Shown here piece by piece: positions 18,469 through 27,039 of a DNA stretch of 64,000 nucleotides. Under the pieces are notes generated by a model, which saw only the letters and a list, made by a program, of their open reading frames with translations, ran no database searches and was not told the origin of the DNA. Position numbers and translations under genes: made by a program. Source of the DNA: Bdellovibrionales bacterium (GTDB taxonomy: Bacteria > Bdellovibrionota > Bdellovibrionia > Bdellovibrionales > Bdellovibrionaceae); assembly GCA_005793345.1 (NCBI GenBank), contig SXSU01000061.1, forward strand, positions 1 through 64,000. Reading direction: 5' to 3'. Within the stretch, counting starts at the first letter, position 1, and each line of letters begins with the position of its first letter.

Positions 18469-18950
18469 AAGAAATCTATGACGAAAATTTAAGGTTGCGG
18501 CCTATTCAATTTGAAACTGATTTGAAATACTCATTAACTTGGTATAGTGACCCTGAGGTATTATACTTTTCAGAAGCAACGGATACACCATATGAACTAA
18601 AAACTCTTCACGACATGTATAAATATCTTCAAAATAAAGGTGAAGTTTATATCATAGAAATTTTAGAAAACGACCATTGGCACCCTATTGGCGATGTCAC
18701 ACTTACTCCTGACACTTTACCACTTGTAATTGGTGAAAAAAAATATCGCAACAAAGGTTTAGGAAGAAGAGTTGTAAAGCTAATTATTGAAAGAGCCAGA
18801 GAGTTATCTTATTCAGAGCTTAAGATTAAGAACGTTTTTACTTACAATTTACGATCAAAAAAGTTATTTGAATCACTTGGATTCAAAGTCACAAGCATCA
18901 AAAATGACTCCAAGAATCGTGAGATTTGGACTATGAATTTAGTTCTATAA
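18465..18950 (+). CDS. GNAT-family N-acetyltransferase
   Basis: A 161-residue protein with the GNAT fold: LRLRPIQFETDLKYSLTWY at the start, the strand VYIIEIL...IGDVTLT, then the acetyl-CoA pyrophosphate loop KKYRNKGLGRRVVKLII (RxxGxG at about residues 96-101), and a final region VFTYNLRSKKLFESLGF that fits motif B. The start overlaps the AbiEi-like stop by four bases, so the two are probably translated together. The substrate is unknown: proteins, small molecules or antibiotics are all possible. Confidence 0.8.
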   Translation: MKEIYDENLRLRPIQFETDLKYSLTWYSDPEVLYFSEATDTPYELKTLHDMYKYLQNKGEVYIIEILENDHWHPIGDVTLTPDTLPLVIGEKKYRNKGLGRRVVKLIIERARELSYSELKIKNVFTYNLRSKKLFESLGFKVTSIKNDSKNREIWTMNLVL

Positions 18951-19342
18951 CTGATATTTCGCATTTTCCAGAGTAAAAATAAAATAATTTTCTTCAAAAT
19001 TACTTAATTGAGAGTCGTTGAATATTAAATGAGTTATAGTTGGAACGGAAATTTAAAATTTATTAATTTTCAACAATTAACGCTTATTTTAGCAAAAGGA
19101 ATCCATTCACTCAATTTGTACCTACTTCAGTGTCATCATAAATTCATGAGAATGAATGGATACTAATCAAATCCTTAGTAAACTTTCGCCTCTGGAAAAC
19201 ATTCGATAATAATTCGTTGAGTTTTAGTGAGCTCACTTAAATAACTCCATACTTTATTTTATAGATTAGGTAATAAAACTTTTGCTTATAAATTAAATGA
19301 AAACAGCGCTTAAAATTAGCTTACGCCATTATTAACACTTTT

Positions 19343-19524
19343 AACGCGAGTTCGATACTAAATATTTGTTTTAGCTTGTTAATTTTTATAATTCCATCGT
19401 CATAACTCAAAAAATTATCTGCGGCTTATCGCAGAAGATAAGCCTCAATAATTTTATTGAGTTATTCCTTGTTCTTAAAAAAATTCCCTGCGCTAAAAAC
19501 AAAATTTATTATCGAACTCGCGTT
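19343..19524. repeat. 182-bp imperfect palindrome, MITE-like
   Basis: The outer arms are 15-bp perfect inverted repeats (AACGCGAGTTCGATA at 19343-19357, TATCGAACTCGCGTT at 19510-19524). The inner arms GGCTTATC (19423-19430) and GATAAGCC (19437-19444) are also perfect. Both pairs are centred on 19433.5, and intermediate segments (for example CATAACTCAA against TTGAGTTATT) also pair imperfectly. It has no coding capacity. The structure is that of a miniature inverted-repeat element or a long structured RNA. No clear target-site duplication was seen. Confidence 0.75.
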
Positions 19525-19575
19525 TTTAGGGTAGTGGTTTTTTATTTCTTATAACTTTCTCCTTTTATTTTTTTC

Positions 19576-19707
19576 GCTTTTTACTTTTGAACACATAATT
19601 TTTCCAAATTTAAAATTACGATAAGTAAAAGGGCAATTATATTAATCTACTCAATTAATGTTAACAAATTTTGTCATTTTTTGAGTCAATCAATCAAGAG
19701 TTTACAT
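19576..19707. repeat. 130-bp direct repeat, copy B
   Basis: The second copy of 17452-17587, same orientation, with a handful of substitutions and a one-base length difference. It ends at the same TTTACAT that in copy A forms the end of the XRE gene, but no XRE gene follows here. Confidence 0.85.
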
Positions 19708-19819
19708 TACTAAATAAAATAAGTCGAATTATATTAAAAAGCTAATTAGATTTGTCCTGAAATTGAGAATTAATTAAGTTTGAATGATTCCAACTTAAGG
19801 GTTTCTATATGGATATATC

Positions 19820-21154
19820 ATGTTAGTTAGATTATTAATTTTAGTATTAATTTTAAATCCAAAATTTGTTTGGGCTGTTGCAAATGAATCGAGCGATGTA
19901 AATTTGCTGATGGAAGCAAAAAGATACATTGATTTAGCTCTTGATAAAGAAATTGAAAGTCCAGAAAATATAATTTTAGAAAATAAGAATATCGAAAATA
20001 AAGGCAGTAATAACTCAAGTGTTTCTCCTGATAGTAAATCAGAAAGAAATAATTCAAAAATAGCAGAAGTTGGAAAATCAATTGAGTATTTTGAACCAAT
20101 GGGAAATATTACTGATACTGATGCAATAGCTGATAAAAATAAAATAATTAGACAAATGTTTTCATCAGAAAGTAAGGATTTACAGTGGCCAGCTCTTCCT
20201 CGTGCTTGGGTTGAAAAATCGATTTTAGAACAGAGGAATTTTAATAAGAGTTTAGGTTTACAATTAAATCCATTTAGGGTGGGTTTTAAAATTAAAGATT
20301 CTAAATCAGAATTTTATAGCTTAAAAACTTCAGTTGTTATAGCTTCATCTTTAAAAGTGAATATAAATAAATCAAAAATTAAAATTAACGGTGATTCTTT
20401 TGATTATCACTATATTTTAATTAAAGATGATAAAAATAAGCAAATTTATCCTAATGTAACAGAATCACACCCCATGGTTGGATTTTGTACATTTGAAGTA
20501 AAGTATTCTACTGAAAATTCAGAGTTTACTGAGACTTCTTTTTTTGGATCGAATATTCAAAGTGATCATATTAAAGCACTACCAATTGTATACTTATTCA
20601 CTTCAAAAGTATTTCAAGTTGATAAAAAAATTTCTATCAGAACATATATGCATAGTTATTGTGGTACTATTTTCAGAGAACAAATAGAATCTAAAGTATT
20701 AGCAGATTTTCAAAAAATTAAATCGGAAATTGATAGTTCTGTTGATTTGCACAATAATTCAAAATTAGTAACTAGAGTTTGTGAACCGCAACCTAAAATA
20801 AATGGTATGTGGTCTAATATTAGCGATGACAATTGTGTTCTTTGGCATGAATCTACTTTTAAAAAATCAATAGTAGATAGGACGATTGCTCGTTGTGAAA
20901 AAAGCAAAACAAGTACTCAATTTGAATGTAAACTATATTCTAAAGAAGGTGTTCGATGTCCAATTTATTGGGATGTTAAAAATAAAAAGTATACAAGTGA
21001 ATATGAATTTAGAAAAACTATTCCTTCTACAAACGGACTTTTTGAAAATCCGTGCGATAGCCAAAGCCAATTAAAATGTGTTTTTGAGGAAAAACCCACA
21101 TTGCTTCTTGGAGTGCCCTTCTTTCTTGGAAAGGGAATCTGTGCTAGAATTTAG
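19820..21154 (+). CDS. exported cysteine-rich protein of unknown function
   Basis: A 444-residue protein with a short signal peptide (MLVRLLILVLILNPKFVWA). Residues 30-110 are polar and low in complexity (Asn/Ser/Lys/Glu), likely a disordered linker. The rest carries about a dozen cysteines, concentrated in the last 150 residues (VCEPQP, NCVLWH, RCEKSK, FECKLY, RCPIYWD, NPCDSQ, LKCVFEE, GICARI), which suggests a disulfide-stabilised extracytoplasmic domain. I do not recognise the family. It is preceded by the accessory region and followed at about 155 bp by the efflux genes. Confidence 0.7.
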   Translation: MLVRLLILVLILNPKFVWAVANESSDVNLLMEAKRYIDLALDKEIESPENIILENKNIENKGSNNSSVSPDSKSERNNSKIAEVGKSIEYFEPMGNITDTDAIADKNKIIRQMFSSESKDLQWPALPRAWVEKSILEQRNFNKSLGLQLNPFRVGFKIKDSKSEFYSLKTSVVIASSLKVNINKSKIKINGDSFDYHYILIKDDKNKQIYPNVTESHPMVGFCTFEVKYSTENSEFTETSFFGSNIQSDHIKALPIVYLFTSKVFQVDKKISIRTYMHSYCGTIFREQIESKVLADFQKIKSEIDSSVDLHNNSKLVTRVCEPQPKINGMWSNISDDNCVLWHESTFKKSIVDRTIARCEKSKTSTQFECKLYSKEGVRCPIYWDVKNKKYTSEYEFRKTIPSTNGLFENPCDSQSQLKCVFEEKPTLLLGVPFFLGKGICARI

Positions 21155-21309
21155 TCGAGAAAACCATACTAAAGTTAGATTGTGATAAAAAATTAATACT
21201 TTACAATAATTAATTCTAACTAGACAGTTTGATGAATAAAAATTGATAAAAGTTTAATTAGTAATTACGCTAATCTATGAATATTCGTAGTAGAATTCTA
21301 GGTGGTTGT

Positions 21310-22758
21310 ATGTTTTATCGCATTTATCGCAAAAAGTTAATTTTTTTTTATATTATTTGTCTAGTGTTTTCAGTCATTACTAAGGCACAAAATGAACCTC
21401 GAATTAAATATGATTTAAGTACTTATTTGCAAGAAGTTAATTTGCAAAATAAAATGCTTTTATCACTACAAAAAAGTTCAAATGCTATTAATGAAAAATA
21501 TCAAAATACAAATGTTGAATTGTCTCCCTATATGCAGATATCGGGTTCATTAATTGATGACAGATCATTAAAGCAAAATAGTCCAACATATATAATTGAT
21601 CGTCAAAAAATTAAAGACTACTCTCTTATTTTTGGAAAAAAATTTAGGACTGGAACAACTCTCCAACTCATAGCGGAAGCTCAAGATATCAATATGGAAG
21701 GTCGTTCACCTGCTAGTTTTCAGGCAACTCAAGGTGTTTCGCATTTGGGTATTATGTTTTCGCAATCATTATGGAAAGATTTTTTTGGTCATTCAAATAC
21801 ACTTAAAGCACAGCGTGAATCTGTACTAGAAAAATTAGAAAAAGTAATGAATTCGATCCAGATTAATCAAGTGCTAATAGATGCAGAAAAACTTTATTGG
21901 GATTTTATATACTCAAAAAAAGAATTAGAACTTCATGAGTCAAGTTTGAACCGAGCAAAAAAAATTCAGAGCTGGGTCCAAAGAAGATTAAATGATGGAA
22001 TAGGTGATCGATCAGAATTATTAAGCAGCCAAGGGTTAGTTTCTCTTCGTGAGCTTCAGTTGGTTTCAGCAAATGATGAATTTCAGAATATAAAAATCAA
22101 AATTGCAAATACGTTAGAGCGAGCTTCAGTTTTTGAATTTGAACCCACTGAGAATTTTGAATCAGAGAGAGAACTCACAAAAAATAAAATGATAAGATTA
22201 GATGCCTATGCATCACATCTCGAAAGTCAAATTAAAGTAAATATTGTTCATGAAGTTAAAGAAACACAAAAAGCTGAATTGTCACTAGATGGAATGTATA
22301 AGACAAATAACTATGATTCAAATTTTAATACAGTAGTTGGGAAAATAGCAGATTCTGAGCGCCCGACAACCTCTATTGGACTAAAATTCAAGTGGTTGTT
22401 TGATGATGGAGCTAAATCATCGATAATAAATTCTTCACAACTTGAAATGCAAGCCTCGCATTTAAAAAAAGAAAAAATGATTCAGGAGAGCACAACATCC
22501 TGGTCTGAAATAGTTAGGCGACATTCAGAGATGTCAAATAAAATTAAAATTGCCCGGCAAATGAATGCCTTTCAAAAAGAGCGTTTCAAATCAGAGCAAG
22601 ATAAATTATCTAAAGGTCGAACTATTACCTCTCAGGTGATTACTGCAGAGGGTGATGTTGCCGACTCAGAACTCTCTTTAATGAAATTATTAACTGAACA
22701 ACGTAAACTTGAAGCTCAAGCAAAAATGTTTATTCAACTTGAGGATGGAATGTTATGA
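21310..22758 (+). CDS. TolC-family outer membrane efflux protein
   Basis: The start is placed at the ATG at 21310 because AGGTGG lies four bases upstream and the signal sequence (FFYIICLVFSVITKAQ) then begins close to the N-terminus; an ATG at 21277 has no ribosome site. The 482-residue product has the long coiled-coil helices of the TolC family (residues about 165-250 and 390-480, for example AEKLYWDFIYSKKELELHES and RTITSQVITAEGDVADSELS). It forms the outer-membrane channel of a tripartite pump and overlaps the RND gene by four bases. Confidence 0.85.
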   Translation: MFYRIYRKKLIFFYIICLVFSVITKAQNEPRIKYDLSTYLQEVNLQNKMLLSLQKSSNAINEKYQNTNVELSPYMQISGSLIDDRSLKQNSPTYIIDRQKIKDYSLIFGKKFRTGTTLQLIAEAQDINMEGRSPASFQATQGVSHLGIMFSQSLWKDFFGHSNTLKAQRESVLEKLEKVMNSIQINQVLIDAEKLYWDFIYSKKELELHESSLNRAKKIQSWVQRRLNDGIGDRSELLSSQGLVSLRELQLVSANDEFQNIKIKIANTLERASVFEFEPTENFESERELTKNKMIRLDAYASHLESQIKVNIVHEVKETQKAELSLDGMYKTNNYDSNFNTVVGKIADSERPTTSIGLKFKWLFDDGAKSSIINSSQLEMQASHLKKEKMIQESTTSWSEIVRRHSEMSNKIKIARQMNAFQKERFKSEQDKLSKGRTITSQVITAEGDVADSELSLMKLLTEQRKLEAQAKMFIQLEDGML

Positions 22759-25700
22759 AATTAGCTGAACTTGCAATTAAAAGACCCGTTTTTATTACTT
22801 CGATTGTATTATTAATGTTGGTTTTAGGATTCCTTTCTTTAAAACGCATGAGTGTTGATTTATTTCCAGATGTGACTTTTCCTTCAATATTTGTGCAAAC
22901 TATTTATCCTGGAGCATCACCGCAAGATATTGAAAAGCTTGTTTCTAAACCCCTTGAGGATGAACTTGGAAGTTTAACGGGACTTGACAAAATTTATTCT
23001 CAGAACTCTGAAAGTTTATCCAATGTTATTTTATTATTTAAAATTGGTTCAGATGTTAAAGACCTTGAACAGCAAATTCGGCAACGAATTGGAAATATAA
23101 AACGTAAATTACCTTTAGATATTAAAGAACCAATAATACGAAGATTTGATCCTGCAGATCAACCCATTGCTCAATTATCTGTTTCGAGTGAGATTCCACA
23201 AGATCAACTTTTTGATGTTGCTGATCAAATAATTAAATCGCAATTTGAAACAATTCCAGGTGTTGGTTTAGTAAACATCCTTGGCGGACGAAAAAAAGAA
23301 ATCCAGGTGATGGTCAACAAAAGTAAATTACAAGATTATAATTTATCACTTATACAAATAATAGATAAAATTGGTAAAACATCAAGTGATGTTCCTGTTG
23401 GTAAGTTAAAAAATGAGTCGACAGAAACAATTGTTCGAGCAGCTGGTGAATTTTTAACTGTAAATGAATTAAAGGAAGTTGCGGTTAATTTTTTGGGTTC
23501 GGATCAAACAGTAAAACTTAAAGAAATTGCAGATGTGAAAGAAGGACTAGTAGAAGAAGAAACTAAATTTTCATTTCGCTCAAAGCAAAATTCATATAAG
23601 AGCGAATCAGGTTTAGCTTTAAATATTTATAAACAGTCTGGTTCAAATACTGTAAAAATAGTAGATTTAGTTCAAGCTAAGCTTAATAAAGTAAATAAAT
23701 TGTTAAAAGAACGAGGTATTGCAGCAAGTATTCAGCTCATTCGTGAAAATGCTCGACCTATTCGTTTAAATATTGCTGATGTTACTGAATCTATTTTATT
23801 AGGAATTTTATTATGTATAGTGGTTGTATTTTTCTTTTTAGGATCAGCAAAATCGACATTTATTACAGGCATGGCCTTACCAAATTCTCTTTTGGGCGGT
23901 TTTATCATTATGGCTGCATGTGGTTTTACAATTAATATATTAACATTATTAGCACTTTCATTGGCTGTTGGTTTACTTATCGATGATGCAATTGTGGTTC
24001 GAGAAAATATATTTCGTCATATTGAAATGGGTGAAACTCCAAAAAATGCTTCAATAAAAGGAACGAGTGAAGTGGCTCTTGCAGTTATTGCAACAACAAT
24101 GGTTGTTATAGCAGTGTTTGGACCCATTTCGTTTTTAGATGGAGTTATTGGACAATTCTTCAAACAATTTGGTTTAACAGTAGTCTTTACAATGTTAATT
24201 TCACTATTTGATGCATTTACAGTGGCACCAATGCTTTCTACTTTTCTTGCTTCAAAAGCAGTAGCACATCATGAACGGGGTAAGGGACCTGTTGATCGTA
24301 TGTTAAATTATTTTGATAATTTTCAAAATAAACTTGAGGATAAATTTGTTTTAACTACAAAGTGGGTATTGACTCATCGAAAAACTATTCTGGGTTTAAC
24401 TTTTGGTTTTTTCTTTTTAAGTTTATTGTTAATTTCAAAGATTCCGAAAAACTTTTTACCTGCAGGTGATAATGGTGAATTTCGTGTGACTTTAGAATTA
24501 CCTGTTGGTACGTCCTTAGAAAAAACTAAAACTTTTGTGCAAACAATTGAACAAGAGTTGTCGCAGTTTTCATCTGTGGATTTTATTTCCTCAACTGCTG
24601 GATTTATTACTCGCCCAGAGGCAAACAAAGCAAATGTCTATGTGCGATTAGTTCCAAGAAAACAAAGAGATTACTCTACCTCTGAAATCAAATCACAGGT
24701 TAGAGAGTTATTTAGAAAATATAATACTCAGGCAGTAATTGGTGTAAGTGATGTTGATATTGGTGGTGGTGGTGAAAAAATATTTCAGCTATCATTAAAA
24801 GGGGAAAATTTAGATGAGTTAAGTTCTTTTGTAGAAAAACTCAAACCACAAATTGAAAAAATTAAAGGGCTTGTGGATGTTGACACTAATTACAGAACGG
24901 GAAGTAAGGAATTTTTAATTTCATTTGATAGAAGTCGCTCAGAAAAGTTAGGGATCTCAACAGTAACTGTGGGTGCAGAGTTAAGAGCGCGTACCGAAGG
25001 GCAAGTCGCAGCGATCTATCGAAAAGACGGAAACGAATATGATATTAGAGTTCGCTTACGTCCAGAAGATCGAGAGATCAAATCACAATTTGATACGACC
25101 TTAGTTCCAAATATGAATTTTAACATGATACCACTTCAAAAAGTTGCAACCTTAAAAACAGTTTCAACTTATTCGCAAATCAACCGGTTAAATAAAGGTC
25201 GATATATCTTAATAGATGGAAATATCGGCCCCGATGGAAATCTTGGTGCGATCTCTCAAGAAGTAGATAAGTTATTACAAACAAATCCTGAATTAAAACT
25301 TCCTCCTGGAATTACATATGAGTATGTAGGGCAAGCAGAAGATTTTAAAATTTTAATCCAAAATATGGTTCTAGCAATGGGATTAGGAGTGTTATTAATT
25401 TATTTAGTGTTGGGTTCTTTATATGAAAGTTTTATAACCCCTATTACTATTTTACTTGCTTTGCCATTTGGTATGACTGGCGCTTTTGCAGGATTATTTA
25501 TTACTGGCAAATCATTGGATATGTTTTCGATGATAGGAATGATCATGTTAATGGGTGTTGTTGCAAAAAATTCTATTTTGTTAGTGGATTATGCAAATCA
25601 ATTAATACAAGATGGAGTTGATAGAAATGAAGCTTTATTAAGAGCTGCTAAGGTTCGTTTGCGACCCATTTTAATGACAAGTTTTGCATTAATAGCAGGA

Positions 25701-25883
25701 ACAATTCCTATTGCAATTGGTTTAAATGAAGCCTCAGCTCAAAGAACATCTATGGGGGTATCAATTATTGGGGGGTTAATAACTTCCACCTTATTAACTT
25801 TAATAGTTGTACCAGCTGCATTTGGATATATAGATGACTTTAGATTATTTTTGAATCGATTAATTTCCAAGCTTCAAAATTAA
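22755..25883 (+). CDS. RND-family inner-membrane efflux transporter
   Basis: A 1042-residue AcrB/HAE1-type transporter: TM1 PVFITSIVLLMLVLGFLSL, first periplasmic domain with the porter signature YPGASPQDIEKLVSKPLE, a TM2-TM6 block containing GLLIDDAIVVREN whose two Asp are the proton relay in TM4, TM7 after residue 540 and the second block ending in LMTSFALIAGTIPIAIGLN. Coupled by ATGA to the TolC gene. No membrane-fusion (adaptor) gene lies before, between or after, so one must be supplied from elsewhere. Substrate unknown; the next locus makes carotenoids but a link is speculative. Confidence 0.93.
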   Translation: MKLAELAIKRPVFITSIVLLMLVLGFLSLKRMSVDLFPDVTFPSIFVQTIYPGASPQDIEKLVSKPLEDELGSLTGLDKIYSQNSESLSNVILLFKIGSDVKDLEQQIRQRIGNIKRKLPLDIKEPIIRRFDPADQPIAQLSVSSEIPQDQLFDVADQIIKSQFETIPGVGLVNILGGRKKEIQVMVNKSKLQDYNLSLIQIIDKIGKTSSDVPVGKLKNESTETIVRAAGEFLTVNELKEVAVNFLGSDQTVKLKEIADVKEGLVEEETKFSFRSKQNSYKSESGLALNIYKQSGSNTVKIVDLVQAKLNKVNKLLKERGIAASIQLIRENARPIRLNIADVTESILLGILLCIVVVFFFLGSAKSTFITGMALPNSLLGGFIIMAACGFTINILTLLALSLAVGLLIDDAIVVRENIFRHIEMGETPKNASIKGTSEVALAVIATTMVVIAVFGPISFLDGVIGQFFKQFGLTVVFTMLISLFDAFTVAPMLSTFLASKAVAHHERGKGPVDRMLNYFDNFQNKLEDKFVLTTKWVLTHRKTILGLTFGFFFLSLLLISKIPKNFLPAGDNGEFRVTLELPVGTSLEKTKTFVQTIEQELSQFSSVDFISSTAGFITRPEANKANVYVRLVPRKQRDYSTSEIKSQVRELFRKYNTQAVIGVSDVDIGGGGEKIFQLSLKGENLDELSSFVEKLKPQIEKIKGLVDVDTNYRTGSKEFLISFDRSRSEKLGISTVTVGAELRARTEGQVAAIYRKDGNEYDIRVRLRPEDREIKSQFDTTLVPNMNFNMIPLQKVATLKTVSTYSQINRLNKGRYILIDGNIGPDGNLGAISQEVDKLLQTNPELKLPPGITYEYVGQAEDFKILIQNMVLAMGLGVLLIYLVLGSLYESFITPITILLALPFGMTGAFAGLFITGKSLDMFSMIGMIMLMGVVAKNSILLVDYANQLIQDGVDRNEALLRAAKVRLRPILMTSFALIAGTIPIAIGLNEASAQRTSMGVSIIGGLITSTLLTLIVVPAAFGYIDDFRLFLNRLISKLQN

Positions 25884-25913
25884 GGTCAATAGTTTTTATT
25901 CTTGAGTTTTAGT

Positions 25914-26915
25914 TCACAATAAATTTAAGGTGGAATCAAATTCATTAAAATTAGAAATAAATTTTATTTTTTTATTTTCATTGTCACTTAAAAATATAGC
26001 TGTTTCTCTTGGGTAAGCTAAATTTAAATTTCCTCCAACCCACAATTGAGTCCTGGGATTTAAATTTTTTTTACATTTTTTAATATAATCAAAAAGTTTT
26101 AAAGGTGGCATTTTCGAGTTTGCCATACATCCAAGCACAACTACCTTTGCTTTTAATGATTTCGAACATGCTTGAAGTGCTTTTTCAGGCATATTACAAC
26201 CTAAAAAAAATACATCATAACCTTTAAGGCTTGCTAGACAAGCAGAAATTTGAATACCAAATTCGTGCAAATCCCCCTCTGGAGTAGCAAAAATAAATGA
26301 TGAAATTTTATTTGTTTCGATATATTCAGGTCTAGGTATAGAAGAATTTGAAATTTGAAAAATTAAATCGCTTAAATAATATTTTAAAATAGCACTTAAA
26401 CAGTGTTCATGGGAGATATCAATTTTTCCATTCTCGACGGCAAGCCCTACTTGATTAAGTAATGGCGAAATAAAATTTAAAAGAAATTCTTTAATATCAG
26501 ATTGCCATCTTGCTCTTTGAATAGAATTTAAAATATCTTTAATATTATAATCTTTAAGTTGAATAAGTATAAAATTTATTGAGTCTTGAAAAACGAGGAC
26601 TGGATTCGAATTTTTATTCTCTAATAATTGCTTACTTTCAGAATTATTTATTTTTTGTTTTTTCAAAAATGATTTTTCAAATTCTATATTTAATGATTCA
26701 AGTTCTGAATTCTTTAATTGAGCCAATTGGCTAATTTTAAGTCCATTTAAAGTTAGATTTGCAAGAATTTTGAGTCGATTTACTTCTTCGATAGTATAAC
26801 TTCTGCGACCACCAATACTTCGATCGGGAATAATCGCTCCATAGCGTTTTTCCCAAGCGCGAAGGGTATGTTCGGATAAGTTTGTCATTTTAGAAACATT
26901 TTTTATTGTCAACAT
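25914..26915 (-). CDS. CarH/CarA-like MerR regulator with B12-binding domain
   Basis: A 333-residue protein: MerR winged helix (residues 3-60; LSEHTLRAWEKRYGAI, GGRRSYTIEEV), a Lys/Asn-rich linker, a helical cap domain (about 105-190) and a Rossmann cobalamin-binding domain (about 200-330). The B12 motif DxHxxG is intact (DLHEFG, residues 215-220; His217 would be the lower cobalt ligand). The cap motif W-x9-EH of light-sensing CarH appears as V160-x9-E170-H171, so the Trp is replaced. Family members repress carotenoid genes until light or B12 state changes. It is divergent from crtY across a multi-site operator and its own start has no clear ribosome site. Confidence 0.9.
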   Translation of the reverse strand: MLTIKNVSKMTNLSEHTLRAWEKRYGAIIPDRSIGGRRSYTIEEVNRLKILANLTLNGLKISQLAQLKNSELESLNIEFEKSFLKKQKINNSESKQLLENKNSNPVLVFQDSINFILIQLKDYNIKDILNSIQRARWQSDIKEFLLNFISPLLNQVGLAVENGKIDISHEHCLSAILKYYLSDLIFQISNSSIPRPEYIETNKISSFIFATPEGDLHEFGIQISACLASLKGYDVFFLGCNMPEKALQACSKSLKAKVVVLGCMANSKMPPLKLFDYIKKCKKNLNPRTQLWVGGNLNLAYPRETAIFLSDNENKKIKFISNFNEFDSTLNLL

Positions 26916-26937
26916 TTACATTTTTATTACATATAAA

Positions 26938-26966
26938 ATTATAGTTGTCTAGGTATTGTCTAACTA
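26938..26966 (-). promoter_or_regulatory. probable promoter of the CarH-like gene
   Basis: On the minus strand a perfect TATAAT (26943-26938) ends 22 bases before the ATG. A weak -35 (TAGTTA, 26966-26961) sits 17 bases upstream. The spacer carries two TAGACA half-sites, so the regulator could repress its own transcription. Confidence 0.5.
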
Positions 26967-27009
26967 AATTATAAATATAATTAGACAATATTTAGACATT
27001 TGTTTGACA
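26946..27009. promoter_or_regulatory. crt/carH operator: five half-sites in 11-bp phase
   Basis: TGTCTA at 26946 and 26957 and its complement TAGACA at 26982 and 26993, followed by TTGACA at 27004. Spacing within each group is exactly 11 bp. The inner pair makes a palindrome ATTGTCTAA/TTAGACAAT centred on 26972. Operators of 11-bp direct repeats overlapping a -35 are known for Thermus CarH, so binding by the adjacent regulator is a strong inference. Confidence 0.8.
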
Positions 27010-27032
27010 ACATAATCTTTTTTTATCATATT
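27004..27032 (+). promoter_or_regulatory. crt operon promoter, apparently leaderless
   Basis: Consensus -35 TTGACA (27004-27009), 17-bp spacer, -10-like CATATT (27027-27032). Initiation would fall at about 27039-27040, the ATG of crtY. The -35 is itself the last operator half-site. No Shine-Dalgarno sequence precedes the ATG. Confidence 0.55.
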
Positions 27033-27039
27033 GTTTGGT

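Larger units (their letters stand above)
18951..19819. other. non-coding stretch holding a palindrome and repeat copy B
   Basis: Nearly 870 bp without a supported gene. It contains the 182-bp palindrome at 19343-19524 and repeat copy B at 19576-19707. The first 390 bp show no ORF with a ribosome site or recognisable motif. The region looks like the debris or target of mobile elements. Confidence 0.6.

Noticed and set aside
19326-19540. The 182-bp palindrome and nearby small genes as an integron cassette array with attC sites
   Set aside because: The ends do not give the RYYYAAC/GTTRRRY core sites, the palindrome is symmetric rather than attC-like with bulged bases, and no integrase is visible.
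23000-25000. Antisense open frames inside the RND gene, trmFO, gcdH, glpD and mreB
   Set aside because: They lie opposite strongly conserved genes, have no ribosome sites and read as low-complexity shadows.
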